Assembly: GCA_963781705.1 (NCBI GenBank) | Contig: CAWAGP010000008.1 | Location: forward strand, 1 to 7,851 | DNA length: 7,851 bases | Source: JALYGJ01 sp963781705 | GTDB taxonomy: Bacteria; Chloroflexota; Limnocylindria; Limnocylindrales; CSP1-4 | Reading direction: 5' to 3' | Shown: in pieces, positions 1 through 5,633 of the stretch | Position numbering within the stretch: the first letter of the stretch is position 1 | Layout of the letters: each line of letters opens with the position of its first letter | The notes under the pieces: model-generated | Database searches by the model: none | What the model was told of the DNA's origin: nothing | Seen by the model: the letters and a program-made list of their open reading frames with translations, nothing else | Program-made: the position numbers and the translations under genes

Positions 1-2
1 CG

Positions 3-1199
3 GTCGAGTTCGCGCGCGGTGGCACCCCGCTCGCCTTCGCGCTCGCCGGCGCCGTAGCGCTCCTGACTGCGTACGCCTACGCGCGGCTGTCGGTCGCCTA
101 TCCGAGTCGCGGCGGCACGGTGACGTTCCTGGACCGCGCCTTCGGCTCGGGCGCACTCACCGGCAGTCTCAACGTGCTGCTGTGGCTGAGCTACATCGTC
201 ATGCTCTCGCTCTACGCCCAGGCTTTCGGCAGCTACGGCGCCACGTTCCTGCCGGCCGCGTGGCAGGATGCCGGCCGCCACATCCTGATCACGCTCGTCA
301 TCCTGGGCATCACGCTCCTGAACCTGCTCAGCGCCAACATCATCGGCCGTGCCGAGCTCTGGATCGTGGGCCTCAAGATCGCCATCCTGCTGCTCTTCGT
401 CGGCGCCGGAGTGGCCGGCATCAACGGCGCCAGCGTCGCCCCCGGCGCGTGGTCGCCGGCGCTCCAGCTGGTGGCCGGGGGAATGATCATCTTCCTCGCC
501 TACGAAGGCTTCGAGCTGATCGCCAACGCGGCCGAGGACGTGCGCGACGTGGCGCGCACGCTGCCACGCGCCTACTTCATCGCCGTCATCGGGGTCATCG
601 CGCTGTACGTCGCGGTGTCGCTCGTGACGGTCGGCAACCTGCCCGTCGACCAGATCATCGCGGCCAAGGATTACGCCCTGGCTGCCGCGGCCAGGCCGTT
701 CCTCGGCCAGGCCGGTTTCACCCTGATTGCCATCGCCGCGATGCTGTCGACGACATCGGCCATCAACGCGACGCTGTATGGCAGCGCGCGCCTGAGCTAC
801 TCGATCGCGTCGCACGGCCAGCTGCCGCGGATCCTCGAACGCCCGGTATGGGGCGAACCGGTGGCCGGCCTTCTCGTAACCGCCGCGTTGACTTTGTTGG
901 TTGCCAACGTGCTCGACCTGACGAGTGTCGCAACGCTGGGCAGCGCCGGCTTCCTGGTCATCTTCGCCGCGGTCAACCTGGCCAACGCGCGGCGCGCGAG
1001 GGACACGCACAGCCGGGCCTGGATTTCGTTCATCGGCTGCCTCGCCTGCCTCGGCGCCCTGGCCGCGCTGGTCTGGCAGACGGCGGCTTCTGCGCCGCAG
1101 AACCTGTCGGTGCTCGCCGCACTGATCGGGCTGGCCGTGCTGATCGAGGGCGTTTACCGCTTCACCGGTCGCGAAATTCGACTCAGCCGGCGAGCGTGA
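3..1199 (+). CDS. APC-superfamily amino acid/polyamine permease, 5'-truncated by the window
   Basis: This is a secondary transporter of the amino acid-polyamine-organocation superfamily, an integral inner-membrane protein that probably takes up an amino acid, polyamine or related amine; the substrate cannot be read from the sequence. The frame is open from base 3, so the 398 visible residues lack an estimated 50 or so N-terminal residues compared with usual 450-500 residue members. Seen: many hydrophobic helices, the loop YPSRGGT near fragment residues 33-39 (family pattern YP..GG.Y), and the family signature FLAYEGFELIANAAEDV at about residues 164-180, followed by RTLPRAYF, which matches the conserved 'FEG..N.AEE...P.R..PRA' block. 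A GTG at 120 is internal to this frame and is not the start. The gene ends 26 bases before the DUF5996 gene on the same strand, so the two may be co-transcribed, although their products have no obvious functional link. Family assignment is firm; substrate is unknown. Confidence 0.9.
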   Translation, partial: VEFARGGTPLAFALAGAVALLTAYAYARLSVAYPSRGGTVTFLDRAFGSGALTGSLNVLLWLSYIVMLSLYAQAFGSYGATFLPAAWQDAGRHILITLVILGITLLNLLSANIIGRAELWIVGLKIAILLLFVGAGVAGINGASVAPGAWSPALQLVAGGMIIFLAYEGFELIANAAEDVRDVARTLPRAYFIAVIGVIALYVAVSLVTVGNLPVDQIIAAKDYALAAAARPFLGQAGFTLIAIAAMLSTTSAINATLYGSARLSYSIASHGQLPRILERPVWGEPVAGLLVTAALTLLVANVLDLTSVATLGSAGFLVIFAAVNLANARRARDTHSRAWISFIGCLACLGALAALVWQTAASAPQNLSVLAALIGLAVLIEGVYRFTGREIRLSRRA

Positions 1200-1225
1200 T
1201 CAACCGCGGGTAGAGTCGGCACGAC

Positions 1226-2278
1226 GTGACAGGTTCGCCCGAAATCGCCGATCGCGAAGCGTGGCCCGCGCTGCCCTGGCCGGCGTGGAACGCGACGGTC
1301 ACGACACTCCACCTCTGGTCGCAGATCGTGGGCAAGATCCGCATGGAGTTGATGCCCCCGGCCGGGCAGTGGTGGCACGTGCCCCTGTACGTCACCGCGC
1401 GTGGACTAGGCACCCGGGCGATGCCGTACCGTGAGCGATCGCTCGATCTCGAGTTCGACTTCATCGACCATCGACTGGTGGCCCGCGACAGCAGCGGCCG
1501 CGGTTTCGACCTTGCCCTCGAGCCTTCGTCGCTGGCCAGTTTCCACGCGGCGCTGTTCGCTGGGCTTGGCAGGTTGGGCATCGAAGTGACGATCTGGCCA
1601 CGTGCGGTGGAAATCCCGGAAACGATCTGGCTTGACCGCGACCGGATCGAACGCCCCTATGAGCCTGCCCACGCCCACGCGCTGTGGCGGGCGCTGGTTG
1701 ACGCGCAGCGAGTGATGAGCCGATTCGCGGCACGTTTCGCCGGGCGCGTATCGCCGGTGCATTTCTTCTGGGGCAGCTTCGACCTGGCCGTTACGCGGTT
1801 CTCGGGCCGTCGTGCGCCACTGCACCCGGGCGGCGTACCCAACTGTGCCGACTGGGTCATGCAGGAGGCCTATTCGCACGAGGTCAGCAGCGCCGGCTGG
1901 TGGCCCGGCGGCGAGGATCAGGCACCCTCCTTTTACGCCTACCAGTACCCGATTCCGGACGGTTACGGCGAAGCCGCAGTGAATCCCGCTGCCGCGCACT
2001 ACGACGCGACGCTGGGCGAGTTCGTGCTGCCCTACGAGGACGTCAGGACGGCCGCCGATCCCGATGCTGCGCTGTTCGACTTCCTCGAGAGCAGCTACCA
2101 AGCAGGCGCGCGCTTGGCCGGCTGGGATGAAATGGCGCTGGTGTCGCCGGTATATCCGGCCATTCCTCCGCCGCACGCCGCATGGAGCACGGCACTGCGC
2201 GGCTTCGGCAATTCGACGGGCGCTGCCGGCCGCGGTATTGCCCACCGCGCACGTCGGGGTCAACGGTCAGGCGTTTGA
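1226..2278 (+). CDS. DUF5996 family protein with an atypical C-terminal tail
   Basis: A 350-residue soluble protein with no signal peptide or membrane helix. I recognise it as the uncharacterised DUF5996 family from several conserved blocks: WPALPWPAW (13-21), TLHLWSQIVGKIR (27-39), LYVTARGL (54-61), EFDFIDHRL (76-84), SPVHFFWGSFDLAVTRFSGR (176-195), HPGGVPN (200-206), EAYSHEVSSAG (214-224) and EFVLPYEDVRTAADPDAAL (265-283). The many His, Trp and Asp residues in the central block could form an active or binding site, but no activity is known to me. The GTG start fits because the conserved domain begins about 12 residues later; its ribosome site is weak. Members as I remember them end soon after the GWD motif (here 299-301). 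This protein continues for about 45 residues rich in Pro, Ala, Gly and Arg, which looks like read-through of formerly non-coding or frameshifted sequence. It lies 26 bases after the permease. Confidence 0.88.
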   Translation: MTGSPEIADREAWPALPWPAWNATVTTLHLWSQIVGKIRMELMPPAGQWWHVPLYVTARGLGTRAMPYRERSLDLEFDFIDHRLVARDSSGRGFDLALEPSSLASFHAALFAGLGRLGIEVTIWPRAVEIPETIWLDRDRIERPYEPAHAHALWRALVDAQRVMSRFAARFAGRVSPVHFFWGSFDLAVTRFSGRRAPLHPGGVPNCADWVMQEAYSHEVSSAGWWPGGEDQAPSFYAYQYPIPDGYGEAAVNPAAAHYDATLGEFVLPYEDVRTAADPDAALFDFLESSYQAGARLAGWDEMALVSPVYPAIPPPHAAWSTALRGFGNSTGAAGRGIAHRARRGQRSGV

Positions 2279-2479
2279 GCTGTTCGCGAGTCGTGCGCTA
2301 GGGTCGGCGATGAGGCCGGCTGGGCCGTCTGCCGCGTACGGAATCTGGCCGCCGAGGGTGCCGAGGTGACTCCCGCCTGACGCCCCAGCCAGAAGCCGTG
2401 TCCAGTCGTCCTCGTCGGCCTCACGCTTCTCGTGGCCATGGCCCAGGACGTGGGCATCCGGCCGCCCATCCGCGAGCAC
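2267..2479 (-). pseudogene. Possible small ORF or gene remnant on the minus strand
   Basis: A 70-residue frame starting at GTG (2479), in a stretch with no plus-strand gene. Its codons have mostly G or C in third position, as in the neighbouring real genes, and the translation looks protein-like (LGHGHEKREADEDDW near residues 11-25, then GTLGGQIPYAADGPAG near residues 39-54). The frame stays open upstream to a TGA near 2511 but offers no ATG. A GGAG lies about 12 bases before the GTG, which is too far for a good ribosome site. I do not recognise the family. It may be the remains of a longer gene, a genuine small gene, or chance in GC-rich DNA. Its 3' end overlaps the odd C-terminal tail of the DUF5996 gene by 12 bases, in line with a rearrangement at this junction. 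Confidence 0.22.
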
Positions 2480-2482
2480 GAC

Positions 2483-2503
2483 GGACCCACGCTCCGTGGG
2501 TTC
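2483..2503. terminator. Hairpin just upstream of the exporter promoter
   Basis: The arms ACCCAC (2485-2490) and GTGGGT (2496-2501) pair perfectly around a GCTCC loop. A G-T wobble and one G-C pair extend the stem to 8 bp. No T-run follows on the plus strand, so a canonical intrinsic terminator is not shown. The position between the upstream gene block and the -35 box would suit a weak terminator or insulator for upstream read-through, or an additional protein site. Confidence 0.3.
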
Positions 2504-2506
2504 TGC

Positions 2507-2536
2507 GTGTCACTACTATCTAGTAGTTACTATTAT
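2507..2536 (+). promoter_or_regulatory. Candidate sigma-70-type promoter of the efflux operon
   Basis: The -35 candidate GTGTCA (2507-2512) matches TTGACA at 4 of 6 positions and the -10 candidate TATTAT (2531-2536) matches TATAAT at 5 of 6. The spacer is 18 bases. The expected transcript start near 2543 would give a leader of about 46 bases to the ATG at 2589. It is the only clearly AT-rich patch in the window and sits directly before the exporter gene. Confidence 0.55.
2509..2530. promoter_or_regulatory. Operator candidate 1: perfect dyad in the promoter spacer
   Basis: ACTACTA-TC-TAGTAGT (2512-2527) is a perfect 7+7 inverted repeat with a 2-base centre. After one mismatch (2511/2528) the symmetry continues with GT (2509-2510) and AC (2529-2530), giving a 22-base near-palindrome of the size TetR dimers usually bind. 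It fills the space between the -35 and -10 boxes, so binding there would block RNA polymerase. The TetR product encoded at the end of this operon is the natural candidate ligand; that link is inferred. Confidence 0.55.
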
Positions 2537-2540
2537 TTAG

Positions 2541-2555
2541 GTGTTACTGTTACAC
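2541..2555. promoter_or_regulatory. Operator candidate 2: imperfect dyad over the predicted transcript start
   Basis: GTGTTACTGTTACAC is symmetric at 6 of 7 pairs around the T at 2548. Its centre lies about 28.5 bases from the centre of the first dyad. It covers the expected start of transcription, which suits repression. The two dyads do not share an obvious half-site beyond GT...AC ends and TTAC/TAGT-like cores, so they could be sites for one protein of relaxed specificity or for two proteins. Confidence 0.4.
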
Positions 2556-2572
2556 ACGCCGATCATGCAAGC

Positions 2573-2580
2573 GAAGGTGG
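2573..2580 (+). promoter_or_regulatory. Ribosome binding site that fixes the exporter start
   Basis: GAAGGTGG lies 8 bases before the ATG at 2589. In-frame alternatives at 2541 (GTG) and 2565 (ATG) have no such site, and 2541 coincides with the predicted transcript start and second dyad. This decides for 2589. Confidence 0.6.
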
Positions 2581-2588
2581 TGGTGACA

Positions 2589-4097
2589 ATGGCTGGAAAC
2601 GTTTCTCGACGCTGGTGGGCGCTGGCGGCGATCAGTGTCGCGGTCCTCGCGGTGACCCTCGACGTGACCGTGTTGACCGTCGCACTGCCAACCCTGGCCG
2701 TCGCCTTGAACGCGTCCGAGGCGCAACTGCAGTGGTTCGTGACCGCCTACACGCTGGCGCTCGTGGCGGGCATGCTGCCCGCCGGCCTGCTCGGCGATCG
2801 TTATGGCCGGCGGCGGCTGATGGTCGGGTCGATGCTGCTGTTCGCCGCCGGCTCACTGGCCTGTGCCTACTCGCCGGATCCGGCGGTCTTCATCGCCGCA
2901 CGGGTCGCCCTGGGGCTGGCCGGCGCCGGCGTCATCGTGGTCGCCCTGTCGATGCTCACGGTGCTCTTCGATGAGGCCGAGCGCCCGCGCGCCATCGGCA
3001 TCTGGGGCGCCGCCAACTTCATCGGCCTGCCCCTCGGCCCCATCGTCGGCGGCTGGCTGCTGACCAATGTGTGGTGGGGCTGGATCTTCCTGCTCAACGT
3101 GCCCGTGGCGCTGGTCGGCATCGTCGCCGTCGTCCTGCTCGTGCCCGAGTCGCGCGCCGCCGAGCGACCGCATATCGACATGCTCGGCATAGTCCTCTCG
3201 AGCATTGGGCTGGTGCTGCTCATGTACGGCGTCGTGGAAGCGGGCGACAACGGCTGGCTGAGCGCCGGCGCGGTCGGCCCGGCACTCGCCGGGCTGGTCG
3301 TCCTGGCCGGGTTCCTGTTCTGGGAGCGACGCGCCGCGCACCCGCTCGTGGACCTGTCACTGTTCACCTCGCGCAGCTTCACGTGGGGCGTCATCTGCAC
3401 CGCGTTCGGCGTCTTCGGCCTGTTCGGTGTGCTGTTCGCCCTGCCGCAGTATTTCCAGGCGATCGTGGGCACCGACCCGCAGGGATCGGGCCTGCGCCTG
3501 CTGCCGGCGGTGTTCGGCCTGATCGTCGGCGCGGTATTCGCAGACCGCATTGCCGAGCGCGTCGGCTCGAAGTTCACCGTCGCGCTCGGCTCGCTGATCG
3601 TCGTCGGGGGCACGCTCGTTGGCGCGACCCTGAGCACCGCCAGCAGCGATGCCTTCGTCGCCGGCTGGACGTTGGTGGTCGGGGCAGGATCGGGCCTGGC
3701 CTTTGCCACGTCCGCGTCGGCGGCACTCGTCGAGTTGTCGTCGGAGCGGGCCGGCGTGGGTTCGGCACTGCTGCAGGCCGTGGTCAAGCTCGGCCCGGCA
3801 TTTGGTGCCTCGATCCTGGGGAGTGCCCTGAACGCCACGTACCAGTCGCACCTGGACCTCGCCGGGCTGCCCGACGCCGCCGCGCAGGTGGTCCGGGACA
3901 GCGTCTTCGGTGGTGTCGCCGTGGCGCAGCAACTGGGCTCGACACAGCTGCTCGGCAACGTCCAGGCCGCGTTCGTGGCGGGCGTCGATGTCGCCGCGCT
4001 GCTCACCGCGGCCACGGCCTGCGCCACCGTCGCGCTGGCGCTGCTGTTCCTGCCCAACCGCCGGCTCGCGGCGACGGACAATGTTGGCGGTGGTTGA
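2589..4097 (+). CDS. MFS drug exporter, DHA2 family (EmrB/QacA-like, 14 helices)
   Basis: A 502-residue integral membrane proton-drug antiporter of the major facilitator superfamily. Seen: motif D1 LDVTVLTVALP (24-34) in the first helix with acidic Asp25, loop 2-3 motif A GLLGDRYGRRRLM (67-79), and the antiporter motif C GLPLGPIVGG (146-155) in helix 5. The length and hydrophobic pattern fit 14 helices rather than the 12 of DHA1. The order D1, A, C and the size are typical of the QacA/EmrB subfamily, which exports lipophilic cations, antibiotics, dyes or toxic metabolites; the actual substrate is unknown. The ATG at 2589 is preceded by a good ribosome site and gives the normal short cytoplasmic N-terminus (MAGNVSRRW). 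The 3' end overlaps the TetR gene by 17 bases, and the AT-rich promoter with dyads lies just upstream, so expression is probably repressed by that TetR and induced by exported compounds. Confidence 0.93.
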   Translation: MAGNVSRRWWALAAISVAVLAVTLDVTVLTVALPTLAVALNASEAQLQWFVTAYTLALVAGMLPAGLLGDRYGRRRLMVGSMLLFAAGSLACAYSPDPAVFIAARVALGLAGAGVIVVALSMLTVLFDEAERPRAIGIWGAANFIGLPLGPIVGGWLLTNVWWGWIFLLNVPVALVGIVAVVLLVPESRAAERPHIDMLGIVLSSIGLVLLMYGVVEAGDNGWLSAGAVGPALAGLVVLAGFLFWERRAAHPLVDLSLFTSRSFTWGVICTAFGVFGLFGVLFALPQYFQAIVGTDPQGSGLRLLPAVFGLIVGAVFADRIAERVGSKFTVALGSLIVVGGTLVGATLSTASSDAFVAGWTLVVGAGSGLAFATSASAALVELSSERAGVGSALLQAVVKLGPAFGASILGSALNATYQSHLDLAGLPDAAAQVVRDSVFGGVAVAQQLGSTQLLGNVQAAFVAGVDVAALLTAATACATVALALLFLPNRRLAATDNVGGG

Positions 4098-4686
4098 CTC
4101 CCAGAAACCCGGTTTGCGTGAGCGCAAGAAGGCGCGCACGCGCACGAGCATCCAGGAACAGGCCATGCGTCTGTTCCGCGCGCACGGCTACGACGACACC
4201 ACCGTCGAGCAGATCGCCGAGGCGGCCGAGGTGTCGCCGACGACCGTCTACCGCTACTTCCCGACCAAGCCGGACCTGGTCATCTACGACGACCTTGACG
4301 AGCCGATGATGGCCGCGTTGCGCTCCCAGCCGGCTGACATGAGCGCCACGGAGGCGATGCGCCACGCCATCACGGCCGTCTTTGGCGGGTCGCTCGGCCA
4401 GCAACTCGAGATGCAGCGCCTGCGCGCCGAGCTGATCCGCGACGTGCCCGAGCTGCGCGCGGCGATGATCGACGAATTCACGCGCACGCTACGGCTGATG
4501 GCCGGGGCGATTGCCCAGCGCGCGAGCGGCCAGGCCGACCCCGACGAGGTCCTCGCGCTGTCTGGCGCGGTCCTGGGCCTGACGCTCGCCGCCTGGCTCG
4601 CCTCAGAGGGTGACGACTGGATCGACACCTTCCTCAGGCGCATCGACAAGGGCATCCGGCTCCTGGAAACGGGCTTCAGGCTCTAG
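4081..4686 (+). CDS. TetR/AcrR family repressor of the efflux operon
   Basis: A 201-residue one-component transcription factor. The N-terminal part (about 16-62) is a TetR DNA-binding domain: helix 1 around RTSIQEQAMRLFRAHGYDDT (21-40), then the helix-turn-helix TVEQIAEAAEVSPTTVYRYF (41-60) and the usual PTKPDLV. The remainder is a helical ligand-binding and dimerisation domain that looks like the MftR-type C-terminal class; that sub-assignment is tentative. The ATG at 4081 gives a normal length and overlaps the exporter gene by 17 bases, implying translational coupling; TTG 4084 or GTG 4090 are possible alternatives. The frame is open further upstream to 3910, but that part is out-of-frame exporter sequence. 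The expected role is to bind the dyads at 2509-2555, repress exporter and self, and release on binding a drug or metabolite. Its TAG stop shares bases with the stop of the convergent sigma gene. Confidence 0.92.
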   Translation: MLAVVDSQKPGLRERKKARTRTSIQEQAMRLFRAHGYDDTTVEQIAEAAEVSPTTVYRYFPTKPDLVIYDDLDEPMMAALRSQPADMSATEAMRHAITAVFGGSLGQQLEMQRLRAELIRDVPELRAAMIDEFTRTLRLMAGAIAQRASGQADPDEVLALSGAVLGLTLAAWLASEGDDWIDTFLRRIDKGIRLLETGFRL

Positions 4687-5591
4687 CCAATCGCCTCGGG
4701 AATGTTCAGTGGCGAGAGCCGCTGTTGGTCGGCGAAGATGTCGATCTCGGAAATGCGGCCGGCGCGCACCGTGAACGCGAGGATCGCGTAAAGGCGCTCG
4801 CCCGAATGGACGACGAAGCCAGGTGCGCCGTTGACCAGCGCCGGTCGCGCGCCGCCCGCCAGGCTGCGGAAGGAAAGCGCCGTCTGCGCCACGGCATGTC
4901 GCCCGCGCAGCTCGCGCGACAGGCTCGAACCGGGACCGTAGTCGGCGCGCACGACCACGTCGGGGTCGAGGACGTTGAGCAGCGCGTTGAAGTCGCCCTC
5001 GCGCGCCGCGGCCAGGAAGGCGGCGACGACGCGTCGCTGGCGCGCCAGGTCGAAGTCGGCATCGGTGCCGGGCCGTCCCCGAATGCGCGACCGGGCGCGG
5101 CTGGCCAGCTTGCGCGTGGCGACGGGGGTCCGCCCGACGATCGCCGCTATCTCCTCGAACGGCAGGCCGAAGACATCGTGTAGCACGAAGGCCAGCCGTT
5201 CGGGCGGGCTGAGCGTGTCGAGCACGACGAGCATCGCCAGTCCGACCGAGTCGGCGGTCACGGCCGCCTGCTCGGGGCCGGCATTGGGGTCGACCAGGGC
5301 GACCACGGGATCGGGCAGGCGCACTCCGGCCCATTCCTCGCGGCGAGCACGGCGCGCGCGCAAAGCGTCGAGGCACAGCCGGGCGACAACCGTGGTCATC
5401 CACGCGTCCAGGTTGCGCACGGCGTCGGTGTCACTGCGCACCATGCGCAGCCACGCGTCCTGGAGGACGTCATCCGCTTCGGCCACCGAGCCCAGCAGCC
5501 GGTAGGCGACCGAGCGCAGCTGCGGCCGCTGGGCCTCGAAGCGCTCGGCCAGCCAGTCCGGTCGCGTGTCGGTCACGTCGTCTCGTTTCAT
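4683..5591 (-). CDS. ECF sigma factor with C-terminal SnoaL-like domain (SigJ/ECF41-like)
   Basis: A 302-residue alternative sigma factor that directs RNA polymerase to a small set of promoters. Region 2 is about 14-85, with YRLLGSVAEADDVLQDAWLR at 30-49 (the usual core-binding and -10 recognition block). Region 4 is about 123-170, with LSPPERLAFVLHDVFGLPFEEIA and the helix-turn-helix IVGRTPVATRKLASRAR. A SnoaL/NTF2-like domain follows (about 182-300), starting at RRVVAAFLAAAREGDFNALL. This order is that of ECF41-type factors, where the fused domain replaces an anti-sigma factor. The signature motifs I recall for ECF41 differ: RLPDPV (91-96) stands where WLPEP is expected, ADYGPGSS (216-223) where DGGGK is expected, and the end lacks NPDKL. 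It may belong to a sister group such as ECF56. The start is ATG 5591, 36 bases from the divergent oxidoreductase gene. The stop lies in CTAG shared with the TetR gene. Confidence 0.9.
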   Translation of the reverse strand: MKRDDVTDTRPDWLAERFEAQRPQLRSVAYRLLGSVAEADDVLQDAWLRMVRSDTDAVRNLDAWMTTVVARLCLDALRARRARREEWAGVRLPDPVVALVDPNAGPEQAAVTADSVGLAMLVVLDTLSPPERLAFVLHDVFGLPFEEIAAIVGRTPVATRKLASRARSRIRGRPGTDADFDLARQRRVVAAFLAAAREGDFNALLNVLDPDVVVRADYGPGSSLSRELRGRHAVAQTALSFRSLAGGARPALVNGAPGFVVHSGERLYAILAFTVRAGRISEIDIFADQQRLSPLNIPEAIG

Positions 5592-5597
5592 TCCGTC
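5571..5597 (+). promoter_or_regulatory. ECF41-like promoter candidate for the oxidoreductase operon
   Basis: GGTCACG (5571-5577), 16 bases, then CGTC (5594-5597). This matches the ECF41 promoter as I remember it (TGTCACA, about 16 bases, CGTC) at 5 of 7 and 4 of 4 positions. A transcript starting near 5604 would have a leader of about 24 bases carrying the strong ribosome site at 5615. The -35 box lies inside codons 5-7 of the sigma gene on the other strand. Confidence 0.5.
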
Positions 5598-5609
5598 AAG
5601 GGTCTGACG
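5594..5609. repeat. Inverted repeat at the centre of the divergent gap
   Basis: CGTCA (5594-5598) and TGACG (5605-5609) face each other across 6 bases. The two arms contain the CGTC -10 elements of the two candidate promoters, one per strand, which explains the symmetry. It could also serve as a regulator site. Confidence 0.45.
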
Positions 5610-5633
5610 AAATCAAGGAGGCCAAACGTGACC
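5606..5633 (-). promoter_or_regulatory. ECF41-like promoter candidate for the sigma gene
   Basis: Read on the minus strand: GGTCACG (5633-5627), 17 bases, then CGTC (5609-5606). The heptamer is identical to that of the plus-strand promoter. The predicted transcript would start only about 6-9 bases before the sigma ATG, so it would be almost leaderless, and no good ribosome site is seen there. The -35 box overlaps the start codon of the oxidoreductase gene. If real, the sigma factor activates its own gene. Confidence 0.38.
5615..5621 (+). promoter_or_regulatory. Strong ribosome binding site of the oxidoreductase gene
   Basis: AAGGAGG, the best Shine-Dalgarno match I noticed in the window, lies 6 bases before the GTG at 5628. 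It fixes this GTG as the start and implies efficient translation. Confidence 0.85.

Larger units (their letters stand above)
2279..2588. other. Non-coding interval before the efflux operon
   Basis: About 310 bases without a convincing plus-strand gene. The first 200 bases are GC-rich like the surroundings and hold only the doubtful minus-strand frame. A hairpin at 2483-2503 marks the change to a strongly AT-rich block (about 2511-2556) that contains the promoter and two dyads listed separately. The last 30 bases are the leader with the ribosome binding site of the exporter gene. Confidence 0.7.

Noticed and set aside
120..1199. Start of the permease gene at GTG 120
   Set aside because: The same frame is open to base 3 with permease-like sequence (helix and YPSRGG loop), so 120 is internal and the gene is truncated by the window.
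2508..2514. TGTCACT as an ECF41-type -35 box before the exporter
   Set aside because: It matches the heptamer at 6 of 7 positions, but no CGTC lies about 16 bases downstream; the site there is the TATTAT -10 box.
2541..2588. Exporter start at GTG 2541 or ATG 2565
   Set aside because: No ribosome site in front of either; 2541 coincides with the predicted transcript start and second dyad. ATG 2589 has GAAGGTGG at good distance.
3910..4080. TetR protein starting at 3910
   Set aside because: The extra 57 residues are out-of-frame exporter sequence; the TetR domain begins just after ATG 4081 and the length is then normal.
3071..4309. Long second frame of 412 codons inside the exporter gene, and long minus-strand frames at 1406-2263 and 2867-4081
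   Set aside because: Arg/Ala/Pro-rich shadow frames of GC-rich genes without recognisable motifs; the in-frame products on the chosen strand have clear family signatures.
5429..5459. TGTCACT...CGTC pair inside the sigma gene
   Set aside because: The spacing is 20 bases rather than about 16, and it lies mid-gene on the antisense strand with no gene start nearby.
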